Part shown: one piece after another, positions 8,901 through 16,242 of the stretch | Position numbering within the stretch: position 1 is the first letter of the stretch | Layout: every line of letters begins with the position of its first letter | Source of the DNA: DATAGF01 sp963813355 | GTDB lineage: Bacteria > Actinomycetota > Thermoleophilia > Miltoncostaeales > Miltoncostaeaceae | Reading direction: 5' to 3' | Assembly: GCA_963813355.1 (NCBI GenBank) | Contig: CAWEYS010000014.1 | Location: 1-23,550, forward strand | Length of the DNA: 23,550 nucleotides | Translations under genes and position numbers: made by a program | The notes under the pieces: generated by a model | Told to the model about the DNA's origin: nothing | Database searches by the model: none | What the model saw: the letters and a program-made list of their open reading frames with translations, nothing else

Positions 8901-8935
8901 TAGGCTCCGGCACCGCCGCGTCGATCCCGGAGGGG
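8901..8935 (+). promoter_or_regulatory. Possible -10 box and ribosome site for the acetolactate synthase-like gene
   Basis: TAGGCT at 8901-8906 resembles an actinobacterial -10 box; no good -35 is visible 17 bases upstream. A strong GGAGGGG lies at 8929-8935. It is 21 bases before the first ATG (8957) and only three before an in-frame CTG (8939), so it does not settle the start. The rest of the 159-base divergent spacer holds the inverted repeat described separately. Confidence 0.3.
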
Positions 8936-8956
8936 CTCCTGCAGGCCGCAGAGCTG

Positions 8957-10573
8957 ATGGTGAGCTGCCTCGAGTCCGAGGGCGTCGAGCGCATCTTCGC
9001 CATCCCCGGCGAGGAGACGCTCGAGATCGTCGAGGCCCTGCGGCGGTCGCCGATCGAGATCGTGATCGTGCGCCACGAGCAGGGCGCGGCCTTCATGGCC
9101 GACGTCCACGGCCGCCTGACCGGCCGGGCCGGGGTCTGCCTCGGCACGCTGGGCCCGGGCGCGACCAACCTCATCACGGGCGTCGGCGACGCCTTCCTGG
9201 ACTACGCGCCGATGGTGGCGATCACGGGCCAGGTGCGCCTGGACCTGGTGCACAAGGAGAGCCACCAGTACGTCAACGTGGTCGACATGCTGCGCCCGGT
9301 CACGAAGTGGAACGCGCGCATCGAGCGGCCCGAGACGGTGCCCGAGGTGGTGCGCAAGGCGTTCAAGCTGGCCGAGGCCGAGCGGCCCGGGCCGACCCAC
9401 CTGGAGCTGTCGGAGACCATCGCCGCCGCCGAGCTGCCCTCGTCGGCGCGGCCGCTGGCGAAGAGCCTCCACGGGCCCACCCGCCCCGACCAGGCCGCCG
9501 TGCGCGAGGCGGCCGCGATCGTCAGGGCGGCGCGGCGGCCCGTGATCCTCACGGGCAACGGCACGATCAGGGCCGGGGCGGCCGCGGAGCTGCGGGCGCT
9601 CTGCGGGCACGCGGGGATCCCGGCCTGCCCGACCTTCATGGGCAAGGGCGCGCTCGACGACCGCTCGCTGCTGTCGCTGCCCGCCGTGGGCGTGCAGGCC
9701 CGCGACAGCATGACCGCGGGGCTCGACGAGGCCGACGTGGTCGTCTGCGTGGGCTACGACCTGGTGGAGTTCGCCCCGCAGGCGTGGAACGGCGAGCAGC
9801 GCAAGCGGATCGTCCACGTGGACGCCCGCGCGGCCGAGGTCAACGCCGACTACATCCCCGAGGTCGAGCTCGTCGGCGACGTCGGCGAGACGCTACGGCT
9901 GCTGCGCCAGGAGCTCCCGCCCGGGCAGGTGCCGCCCTACGCCACCCGCCTGCGCGTCGCCGTCACCACCGAGCTGCGCGCGACGGTCGAGCGGCCCGGC
10001 TTCGTGAGCCCGCAGGCCGCGATCCTCGCGATCCGCGCGGCGATGGCGCCCGGGGACATCCTCATCTCGGACGTCGGCGCCCACAAGCTGTGGCTCGGCC
10101 GGCTGTTCCCCGCCTACGAGCCGAACACGGTGGTCATCAGCAACGGCTTCGCGACCATGGGCATCGGCCTGCCGGGCGCCATCGCCGCGGCCCTCGCCCA
10201 GCCCGAGCGGCGGGCGGTCACGGTCTCGGGGGACGGCGGCTTCCTGATGAACGTCCAGGAGATGGAGACGGCGCGGCGCCTCGGCCTCCCGGTGGTGGTG
10301 GTGGTGTGGGTGGACGGCGCGTACGGGGTGATCGGCTGGAAGCAGGAGCGCCGCTTCGGGCGCACCCACGCCATCGAGTTCGGCAACCCGGGCTGGGCCG
10401 AGCTCGCGTCCTCCTTCGGCTGGAGCCACCGCCACGCGACCGGCGGCGAGGCTCTGCGCGCGGCCCTCGAGGCGGCGCTCGCCGAGGGCGGCCCGGCGCT
10501 CGTCACGGTGCCCATCGACTACCGCCAGAACGTCCGGCTCGCCAGCCTCGGCGAGCCGGCGCTGGGGGCGTAG
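8957..10573 (+). CDS. alsS: Acetolactate synthase-like TPP enzyme (catabolic AlsS type)
   Basis: A thiamine diphosphate enzyme of the acetolactate synthase family, joining two pyruvates (or related 2-oxo acids) with loss of CO2. Seen: IFAIPGEETLEIVEAL, the catalytic Glu in RHEQGAAFMADVHGR (about residue 40), GPGATNLITGVGDAFLDYAPMVAITGQ, and the TPP/Mg motif GDGGFLMN from about 425, followed by ETARRLGLPVVVVVW. VGYDLVEFAPQAWN matches the catabolic, FAD-independent AlsS branch rather than anabolic IlvB, and no small subunit gene (IlvN) follows. Start is uncertain: ATG 8957 gives 538 aa but trims about five residues of the usual N-terminus; in-frame CTG 8939 would restore it exactly, and GTG 8867 would add 30 residues. 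It ends at 10573, directly abutting the convergent gene's stop at 10574. Related activities such as sulfoacetaldehyde acetyltransferase cannot be excluded. Confidence 0.85.
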   Translation: MVSCLESEGVERIFAIPGEETLEIVEALRRSPIEIVIVRHEQGAAFMADVHGRLTGRAGVCLGTLGPGATNLITGVGDAFLDYAPMVAITGQVRLDLVHKESHQYVNVVDMLRPVTKWNARIERPETVPEVVRKAFKLAEAERPGPTHLELSETIAAAELPSSARPLAKSLHGPTRPDQAAVREAAAIVRAARRPVILTGNGTIRAGAAAELRALCGHAGIPACPTFMGKGALDDRSLLSLPAVGVQARDSMTAGLDEADVVVCVGYDLVEFAPQAWNGEQRKRIVHVDARAAEVNADYIPEVELVGDVGETLRLLRQELPPGQVPPYATRLRVAVTTELRATVERPGFVSPQAAILAIRAAMAPGDILISDVGAHKLWLGRLFPAYEPNTVVISNGFATMGIGLPGAIAAALAQPERRAVTVSGDGGFLMNVQEMETARRLGLPVVVVVWVDGAYGVIGWKQERRFGRTHAIEFGNPGWAELASSFGWSHRHATGGEALRAALEAALAEGGPALVTVPIDYRQNVRLASLGEPALGA

Positions 10574-10981
10574 TCACAGGGCCGCCGTCCCGGTGAGCGA
10601 GTCGTCGGCGGCGGCCCGCCAGAGCGAGCTCGCGCGCAGGGCGGCCAGCAGCGAGAGGGCGACGCGGTAGCCGGCCTCCGACTCGTTGCCGCTCACCAGG
10701 ATCGCCCCGGCGGGCCGCCGGGCCAGCTCGGCCACGAGGGGGCTGGCCCCCTCGGAGACGACCAGGGCCGGGCGGGCGTCGGCGACGAGTCCGGGCGTCA
10801 TGCCGGCGATCGCCGACTGGTCGCCGCGGACGTCCAGCATGAGTGCGTCGGCGCCCGGGGCGTCCGATCCCGCCGCCGGCTCGGCGGCGCTCACGGTGCA
10901 CCCGAGGCCGGCGACGGCGCGCTCGAGCGCGGCGCGCCCCGACCCCTCGGGCCCGAGAACGTGGATGTGCATCGACTGCAT
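10574..10981 (-). CDS. Small protein with receiver-like (Rossmann) pattern, unknown function
   Basis: A 135-aa soluble protein that I do not recognise. It begins MQSMHIHVLGPEGSGRAALERAVAGLGC, a strand-turn-helix pattern like a response-regulator receiver or a small Rossmann domain. ADALMLDVRGD sits where a receiver places its phosphorylatable Asp at the end of strand 3, and PALVVSEGASPLVAELARRPAGAILV resembles the strand 4 Ser/Thr and following helix. There is no HTH; the tail (SLWRAAADDSLTG) is polar. A degenerate or pseudo-receiver is my best guess. ATG 10981 (or ATG 10972) is the likely start. Upstream on the minus strand lies an unusual AT-richer stretch (10982-11000), perhaps promoter. 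It is 110 bases downstream of the secreted Pro/Ala-rich protein gene but separated by a hairpin. Confidence 0.6.
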   Translation of the reverse strand: MQSMHIHVLGPEGSGRAALERAVAGLGCTVSAAEPAAGSDAPGADALMLDVRGDQSAIAGMTPGLVADARPALVVSEGASPLVAELARRPAGAILVSGNESEAGYRVALSLLAALRASSLWRAAADDSLTGTAAL

Positions 10982-11057
10982 CGAAAAACCCCATCTTTCG
11001 CGAAGGAGGGTGCGCCGTCGGCCTCGTGGGCGTGCCGGCGCGCGGACGCGACGCCCG

Positions 11058-11077
11058 GCCCGAGGCGCACCTCGGGC
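11058..11077 (-). terminator. Hairpin after the Pro/Ala-rich secreted protein gene
   Basis: GCCCGAGG (11058-11065) and CCTCGGGC (11070-11077) make a perfect 8-bp stem with a 4-base CGCA loop, 14 bases after the stop codon of the gene ending at 11092. It has no T-run. It probably separates that gene from the small receiver-like gene downstream. Confidence 0.5.
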
Positions 11078-11091
11078 GGGGCAGGGGTTAT

Positions 11092-12042
11092 TCAGCCGGG
11101 TCTTGCGAGGAGGGTCCGGTGGCCGGCGTGGGGCCCGAGCCGGGCGGCGGCGAGCACGCGCTCGCGCAGCCCCGGCCGCGGGGCGACCAGCAGGGCCAGG
11201 ATGACGCCCAGCTGCACCAGCAGGAGCAGCGGGGTGCCCGGGAGGGCGCCGCCGCCCGGGATGACGTAGGCGGCGAGGGCGGACAGCAGGCTCGACGCGC
11301 CGGGGAGCGGCCCGGCCGCCTCCGCGAGCGCCTGGAAGGGATCGGGCCCCGGTCGCTCGGCGGCGCCGGCCGCGCTCGGCAGCGCGCTGCCGCCGGCGCC
11401 GGCGGGCACGGCCGCGGCCGGGGTGAGGGAGGCCGGGGTGAACCGGGCGTCGGCCCCGGGCGGGAGCGGGACGTCGCGCTCGGCGGCGCCGGCCGGCGCG
11501 CCCGCCGCGGGCGGGGCGCCGGGGTCGCCGAGCGCGCCGGCGTCCAGGGCGGCCGGCGGCGAGCCGGGGCCCCCCGTGACCACGACGGGCGCCGCCCGGG
11601 CCGGCGCGGCCGCGGCCGCGTCGACCACCACCGGCCCCAGCGTGACCTCGGCGGCGCGGGAACGCGGCGGGTCGGGGGCCGGCATCACGGGGGTGGCGGA
11701 GGTGGCGGGCGTCGCGGGCGTCGCGGTCGGCGTCGCCTCCGCGGGGGCCGGGGCGGCGGTCGGAGACTCGGGCGCCGGGGTCGGCTCGGCCGGGGAGGAG
11801 GACGCGGGCGGCTCCGTCGGCGCGGTCCCCGTCTCGTCGGCCGGGGCCGGGGCCTCGGTCGCGACGTTCGGGGCCGCGGCCAGCTCGTGGCTCGCGGCGG
11901 GCGGCTCGGCCGGCGTCTCGGCCGTCTGGGCGGAGGCGAGGGCGGGGGCGGCGAGCGCGATGAGGGCTGCGACCACGGCCGCCTGCAGCAGCCGGGCGGC
12001 TGCGCGGGACCTGCGCGTCGGCGTTGCACCGCGAGAGCTCAC
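11092..12042 (-). CDS. Secreted Pro/Ala-rich low-complexity protein with C-terminal membrane segment
   Basis: A 316-aa protein with no recognised domain. An N-terminal basic stretch (RRSRAAAR) and hydrophobic core (AAVVAALIALAAPALASA) form a signal peptide to about residue 38. Residues about 40-260 are low-complexity Ala, Pro, Thr, Glu and Gly (TPATPATSATP, APAPADETG), the composition of a wall-spanning or mucin-like stalk. A single membrane segment (LPGTPLLLLVQLGVILALLVA) lies near 274-294, followed by a basic tail (RPGLRERVLAAARLG). The layout suggests export with a long disordered region outside the membrane and a C-terminal anchor. There is no LPXTG sorting motif. GTG 12042 is used as start; GTGAGG lies a few bases upstream. 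The composition is conserved by its nature in any GC-rich frame, but the signal and anchor both being in this one frame argue that it is real. Confidence 0.7.
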   Translation of the reverse strand: MSSRGATPTRRSRAAARLLQAAVVAALIALAAPALASAQTAETPAEPPAASHELAAAPNVATEAPAPADETGTAPTEPPASSSPAEPTPAPESPTAAPAPAEATPTATPATPATSATPVMPAPDPPRSRAAEVTLGPVVVDAAAAAPARAAPVVVTGGPGSPPAALDAGALGDPGAPPAAGAPAGAAERDVPLPPGADARFTPASLTPAAAVPAGAGGSALPSAAGAAERPGPDPFQALAEAAGPLPGASSLLSALAAYVIPGGGALPGTPLLLLVQLGVILALLVAPRPGLRERVLAAARLGPHAGHRTLLARPG

Positions 12043-12050
12043 GTGACCTC
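12035..12050. promoter_or_regulatory. Near-perfect 16-bp palindrome over a start codon (candidate operator)
   Basis: GAGCTCACGTGACCTC reads the same on both strands at 14 of 16 positions, with a perfect TCACGTGA core. It covers the GTG start (12042-12040) of the minus-strand secreted protein gene, at one edge of the 274-base divergent spacer before the MMPL gene. Confidence 0.35.
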
Positions 12051-12127
12051 ACCCGGGACGACCCGCACTCCGGACCGGCCGAACCTACAACCCCCCCGGC
12101 CGCGGGGCACCCCCCCGTGTGGCCAGG

Positions 12128-12142
12128 CTTACGATTCTTACG
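12128..12142. promoter_or_regulatory. CTTACG direct repeat in an AT-richer island of the divergent spacer
   Basis: CTTACG occurs at 12128-12133 and 12137-12142, nine bases apart, in the least GC-rich stretch of the 12043-12316 spacer and followed by the palindrome GATCGATC (12143-12150). Position and composition suit a promoter or activator site for the MMPL operon. A small TGGGG/CCCCA hairpin with a CTAA loop lies at 12190-12203, between this site and the gene. Confidence 0.3.
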
Positions 12143-12316
12143 GATCGATCATGTCCGGCGGGGTGGGGCCGGCGCGGATCTTGCGGGGGTGGGGCTAACC
12201 CCAGGGCGGAGACGCCGGGAGCCGTCAGCGCGGGACGCCCGGTGGCCTCATTCCGGCGCCGGGGCCGCGGGACGAGGGTGAGGCGCATCCAGTCCCCGAG
12301 CGAGAAGGGAGCGCCC

Positions 12317-14569
12317 GTGCCCCCGCCCCGATCGTCGATCCTCGAGCGCCACGGCCGCCTCATGGCCCGCGGCAGGTGGATCGTGATCCCCCTGTTCCTC
12401 GTCCTGCTCGTCGGCGCGGTCATGCTGGCCGGCCGCATCGGCGACGTGACGACCGACGAGCAGAGCCTGCCGGGCAGCGAGGCCGTCCGCGGCATCGAGC
12501 TCGTCGAGACCCACTTCTCGGACGGTCGTGAAGCGACCGACATCCAGCCGGTCTTCCGCAACCCCGACCTGACGGTCAACGACCCCGCCTACCGGCAGGC
12601 CGTGACCGGCTCGCTCGAGCGCGCCGCCCAGGTCGTCCCCGGCACCCGGGTCGTCTCGTACTTCTCCACCGGCAGCCGCGACCTCGTGGGCCAGGACGGC
12701 CACATGACGTTCGCGACCCTGTCGGTGCCCCTGCCGGAGCAGCAGGCGATGGACCGCCTCGGCGACATCCGCGCCGCCCTGGGCACGCCCGAGGGCTTCT
12801 CGCCGACGCTGGTCGGCGGCGACGCGGCCGTCTGGCACGACCTCGAGCCGGTCCTCAACGACGACCTGGCGATGGCCGAGACCATCGTGCTCCCGATCGC
12901 GCTGCTGATCCTGCTGATCTTCTTCGGCAGCCTCGTCAGCGCGCTGCTGCCCATCCTGATGGCGGGGGTCGCGATCGTCTTCGCCTTCGCCGGCACGTAC
13001 CTCTTCGGTCAGACGATGGAGATCGCCGACCTGGTGACGAACGTGATCACGCTCGTCGGCATCGCGATCGGCATCGACTACGCGCTGCTGGTGGTCTCCC
13101 GATTCCGCGAGGAGATGCGCGCCGGCGCGGACCGGGTGGAGGCCACCGCCCGCACCATGGCCACGGCCGGCCGCGCGGTGCTTCTGTCCGGCGTGACCGT
13201 GGCCATCGGCCTGGCGGTGCTCGTCGCCCTCCCGATCCCGTTCATGCGCTCGATGGGCATCGGCGGGATGCTCGTGCCGGTCGCGGCGGTCCTCACCGCG
13301 CTGACCGTCCTGCCCGCGGTGCTCTGCGCCCTCGGCCGGCGCGTCGACGCCCTGCGCGTCTACCCGCGCCGCTGGCGCCTGCGCGAGGCGGCCCTCTGGG
13401 GCCCGATCGCGCGCGCGGTCACCGGCTGGGCCATCCCGGTCGCGGCCGTGGCGCTCGTCGCGCTGGTCGCCCTGGCGGGCCAGTCGGCCAACCTGAGCAT
13501 CGACCAGGACGAGCTGGCCGACGCTCCCAACGTGGAGTCGGTCCAGGCCGGCCGCCTCGTGCGCGCCGAGCTGGGCGGCACCCTCAACCCCGACGTCTAC
13601 GTGATCGACACCGGCCGCGCCGGCGGCGCCTACGACCCGGCGACGATCGACCGGCTCGGCGACATCGCCGACGACTTCCGCAGCGAGTACGGCGTCGTCA
13701 GCGGCGTCACGTGGCCGTCGACCCGCGACCCCGAGCGCTTCCAGGCCGCGGCCGAGGGCGGGCTCGTGGACGCCACGGGCCGCTACGCCCTCATGCAGGT
13801 CGCCCCGCGCGGCGACCCGCTGTCGGACTCGGCGCGGCAGCTCAACGACCTGATGCAGGACCGCAAGGCCGACGTCGCGGCCGCCGTCCCCGAGGGGAGG
13901 GTGCTGCTGACGGGCGAGCCCGCCATCCAGAACGAGTTCAACGACGCGCTCTACGGCCCGTTCCCGTGGCTGGTCGTGGGCGTGCTGCTGCTGACCTTCG
14001 TCGCGCTCATGCGCGCGTTCCGCTCCTGGCTGGTGCCGCTCGTGGCGGTGCTGATGTCCGGGCTGTCGCTGCTGGCCACCTACGGGCTGCTGTACCTGGT
14101 GTTCCAGCGGGGCGTCGGCGCGGACCTGCTGGGCCTCGACGGCGAGGTGCGCGGCATCGCCATGTGGGTGCCGGTGATGCTCTTCGCGTTCCTGTTCGGC
14201 ATCTCGATGGACTACCAGGTGTTCCTCGTCGAGCGCATGCGCGAGCTGCGCGACGGCGGCGAGCCCAACCGGCGCGCGGTGCGCCTGGGCCTCGCGAGCA
14301 CCGGGCGGGTCGTCGCGACGGCCGCGCTGATCATGGTGGTCGCCTTCGGCGGCTTCGCCACCGGCACGGACGTCTCGCTGAAGGAGTTCGGGTTCGGCCT
14401 CGCCGCGGCCGTGGCGATCGACGCGCTGCTCGTGCGCTGCCTGATCGTCCCCGCCATCATGCGGGTGGCCGGCGAGCGCAACTGGACGATGCCGCCGCGG
14501 CTCGCGCGGATCGCCCGGGTGCGCCCGCGCACCACTCCGCCGGCTCGTACGATCGAGGATCCGCGATGA
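12317..14569 (+). CDS. MMPL family (RND superfamily) transporter
   Basis: A 750-aa inner-membrane transporter with two RND halves. Membrane segment 1 (WIVIPLFLVLLVGAVMLAG) starts near residue 24 and is followed by an outer domain of about 150 residues, then a five-to-six-helix bundle, a second outer domain, and a second bundle. Each bundle carries the Asp-Tyr pair of the proton relay: Asp254-Tyr255 in GIAIGIDYALLVVSRFREE and Asp632-Tyr633 in FGISMDYQVFLVERMRE. Members export lipids, glycolipids or hydrophobic drugs using the proton gradient; the substrate here is unknown. GTG 12317 has GAGAAGGGA six bases upstream. The stop overlaps the kinase start by four bases (ATGA), so transporter and two-component genes are co-translated. 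The C-terminal cytoplasmic tail is short and basic. Full length, no defects. Confidence 0.93.
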   Translation: MPPPRSSILERHGRLMARGRWIVIPLFLVLLVGAVMLAGRIGDVTTDEQSLPGSEAVRGIELVETHFSDGREATDIQPVFRNPDLTVNDPAYRQAVTGSLERAAQVVPGTRVVSYFSTGSRDLVGQDGHMTFATLSVPLPEQQAMDRLGDIRAALGTPEGFSPTLVGGDAAVWHDLEPVLNDDLAMAETIVLPIALLILLIFFGSLVSALLPILMAGVAIVFAFAGTYLFGQTMEIADLVTNVITLVGIAIGIDYALLVVSRFREEMRAGADRVEATARTMATAGRAVLLSGVTVAIGLAVLVALPIPFMRSMGIGGMLVPVAAVLTALTVLPAVLCALGRRVDALRVYPRRWRLREAALWGPIARAVTGWAIPVAAVALVALVALAGQSANLSIDQDELADAPNVESVQAGRLVRAELGGTLNPDVYVIDTGRAGGAYDPATIDRLGDIADDFRSEYGVVSGVTWPSTRDPERFQAAAEGGLVDATGRYALMQVAPRGDPLSDSARQLNDLMQDRKADVAAAVPEGRVLLTGEPAIQNEFNDALYGPFPWLVVGVLLLTFVALMRAFRSWLVPLVAVLMSGLSLLATYGLLYLVFQRGVGADLLGLDGEVRGIAMWVPVMLFAFLFGISMDYQVFLVERMRELRDGGEPNRRAVRLGLASTGRVVATAALIMVVAFGGFATGTDVSLKEFGFGLAAAVAIDALLVRCLIVPAIMRVAGERNWTMPPRLARIARVRPRTTPPARTIEDPR

Positions 14570-16242
14570 GCACCTTCCACCGCTACGTGGCCGCGCCCCT
14601 CCTGGAGGGGCGCGCGCTGCGCTCGCTCGCCTTCCTCGTCATCGGCATCCCCCTGGGGATCGCCTGGTTCGTCCTGCTCGTCACCGGGTGGTCGCTCGGC
14701 CTCGGGCTGCTGATCACGCTGCTCGGCATCCCGGTGCTCCTGGCGCTCGGCGTCGCCGTGCGCGGCGCCGCGGCCCTCGAGCGGCGCCTCGCCGACGGGC
14801 TGCTCGACACCCGCCTGGCGGGGTCGGCGCGGCCGGTCTGGACCGGCGGCCCGCTCCGGAGCCTCTGGTGCTGGCTGACGGACCCGGCGTGGTGGCGCGA
14901 GCAGGCCTACCTCCTGCTGCGGTTCGTCGTCGGGCTGCCGCTCGGCATCCTCGCCCTCGCCGTGATCGCCCAGGGCCTGCAGGCGCTCACGCTCCCCTTC
15001 TACTACTACGCGACCGACGACCAGCTCTACGGCGCCTGGGACGTCGACACCTTCGGCGAGGCGATCCTGCTCGTGCCGGCCGGCGCCCTCCTGCTGATCC
15101 TCTCGGTCCCGCTCGTCACGGCGCTGGGCGCGCTGAGCGGCGCTCTTGCGCGCGGGGTGCTGGGGACCGGGGAGCCGCGCTCCGAGCGCCCGCCGCTGCG
15201 CCCGGCCGGCGGCCCGGCCCTGCGCCCGAGCCGGCCGGCCAGGCGGGCGCTCAAGATCCACGCGGCGGTCTCCGCCTCGATCGTCCTGGTGCTGATCGTC
15301 ATCTGGGCGGCGACGACCCCGGGCGGGTACTTCTGGCCGGTCTGGCCGTTCCTGGTCCTCGGGCTCGCGCTGGGGATCCACGCGGCCTGGGTGCTCGCCC
15401 CCGCGCTGCTGCCCGACGCCGGCCCGCGCGGGGTCGCCCTCGCCCGCCACGGCGGCGTCCTGGCGATGGTCACGCTGTTCCTGACGCTCATCTGGGCCGT
15501 CACCACGCCCGGCGACTACTTCTGGCCGATCTGGACGTTCACCGCCCTGGCGAGCGCGTTCGGGATCCACGCGGGGATCCAGGCGAGCGTCGGCCGCCGG
15601 CGCGAGGCCGAGGCGACCGAGCGGATCGAGGTCCTCCAGGAGACCCGCGCGGGGGCGGTCGACGCCCAGGCGGCCGAGCTGCGGCGCATCGAGCGCGACC
15701 TGCACGACGGCGCCCAGGCGCGCCTGGTCGCGCTGGCGATGGACCTCGGCCTGGCCAAGGAGAAGGTCGAGGACGCGGAGGTGCGGGAGCAGGTGACCCG
15801 CGCCCACGAGGAGGCCAAGCGCGCGATCGTCGAGCTGCGCGACCTGGCGCGGGGCATCCACCCGGCGGTCCTGACCGACCGGGGCCTCGAGGCCGCGCTC
15901 GGGTCGCTCGCCGGCGCGAGCCGGCTGCCGGTCGAGCTCCACGTCGACGCGGAGGGGCGCCTCGACCCCGCGCTCGAGGCCGCCGCGTACTTCACGGTCG
16001 CCGAGGCGCTCGCCAACGCCGCCAAGCACAGCGGCGCCACCTCGGTGCGGGTCGACGTCTCCCGCCGCGACGACCTGCTGTCGGTGCGGGTGGCCGACGA
16101 CGGGGTCGGCGGCGCCGACCCCGACGGCGAGGGCATCACCGGCCTGCGCCGGCGCGTGGAGGCCCACGACGGCCGCCTCAGCGTCAACAGCACTCCGGGG
16201 CGCGGCACGATCCTCACGGCGGAGCTGCCATGCGGGTCGTGA
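14566..16242 (+). CDS. Membrane sensor histidine kinase, NarL/DesK-like (Sensor + duplicated 2TM + HisKA_3)
   Basis: A 558-aa kinase. Residues about 15-210 are an N-terminal membrane 'Sensor' region with four hydrophobic segments (LAFLVIGIPLGIAWFVLLV, LGLLITLLGIPVLLALGVAV, LLRFVVGLPLGILALAVIA, ILLVPAGALLLILSVPLV). Two consecutive copies of a 2TM domain follow, about 230-278 and 293-340, each with TTPG.YFWP and GIHA. The HisKA_3 dimerisation region has phospho-acceptor His380 in RRIERDLHDGAQARLVALAMDL. The ATPase has N-box Asn484 in EALANAAKHSGA, DDGVGG and GITGLRRRVEAHDGRL. It would autophosphorylate on His and pass phosphate to the next gene's product, which lacks the usual Asp. It overlaps the transporter gene by 4 bases and the regulator gene by 13. 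The signal could be membrane state or a transported lipid, given its neighbour. Confidence 0.92.
   Translation: MSTFHRYVAAPLLEGRALRSLAFLVIGIPLGIAWFVLLVTGWSLGLGLLITLLGIPVLLALGVAVRGAAALERRLADGLLDTRLAGSARPVWTGGPLRSLWCWLTDPAWWREQAYLLLRFVVGLPLGILALAVIAQGLQALTLPFYYYATDDQLYGAWDVDTFGEAILLVPAGALLLILSVPLVTALGALSGALARGVLGTGEPRSERPPLRPAGGPALRPSRPARRALKIHAAVSASIVLVLIVIWAATTPGGYFWPVWPFLVLGLALGIHAAWVLAPALLPDAGPRGVALARHGGVLAMVTLFLTLIWAVTTPGDYFWPIWTFTALASAFGIHAGIQASVGRRREAEATERIEVLQETRAGAVDAQAAELRRIERDLHDGAQARLVALAMDLGLAKEKVEDAEVREQVTRAHEEAKRAIVELRDLARGIHPAVLTDRGLEAALGSLAGASRLPVELHVDAEGRLDPALEAAAYFTVAEALANAAKHSGATSVRVDVSRRDDLLSVRVADDGVGGADPDGEGITGLRRRVEAHDGRLSVNSTPGRGTILTAELPCGS

Noticed and set aside
10982..11091. 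Cyclic di-nucleotide riboswitch before the small receiver-like gene
   Set aside because: CGCGAAAGATGGGG looked faintly like part of such a leader, but the required conserved core and paired stems are absent.
10843..12198. Gly/Arg-rich open frame on the plus strand across 10843-12198
   Set aside because: It is the shadow of the Pro/Ala-rich secreted protein and the small receiver-like protein, with no signal or domain of its own.
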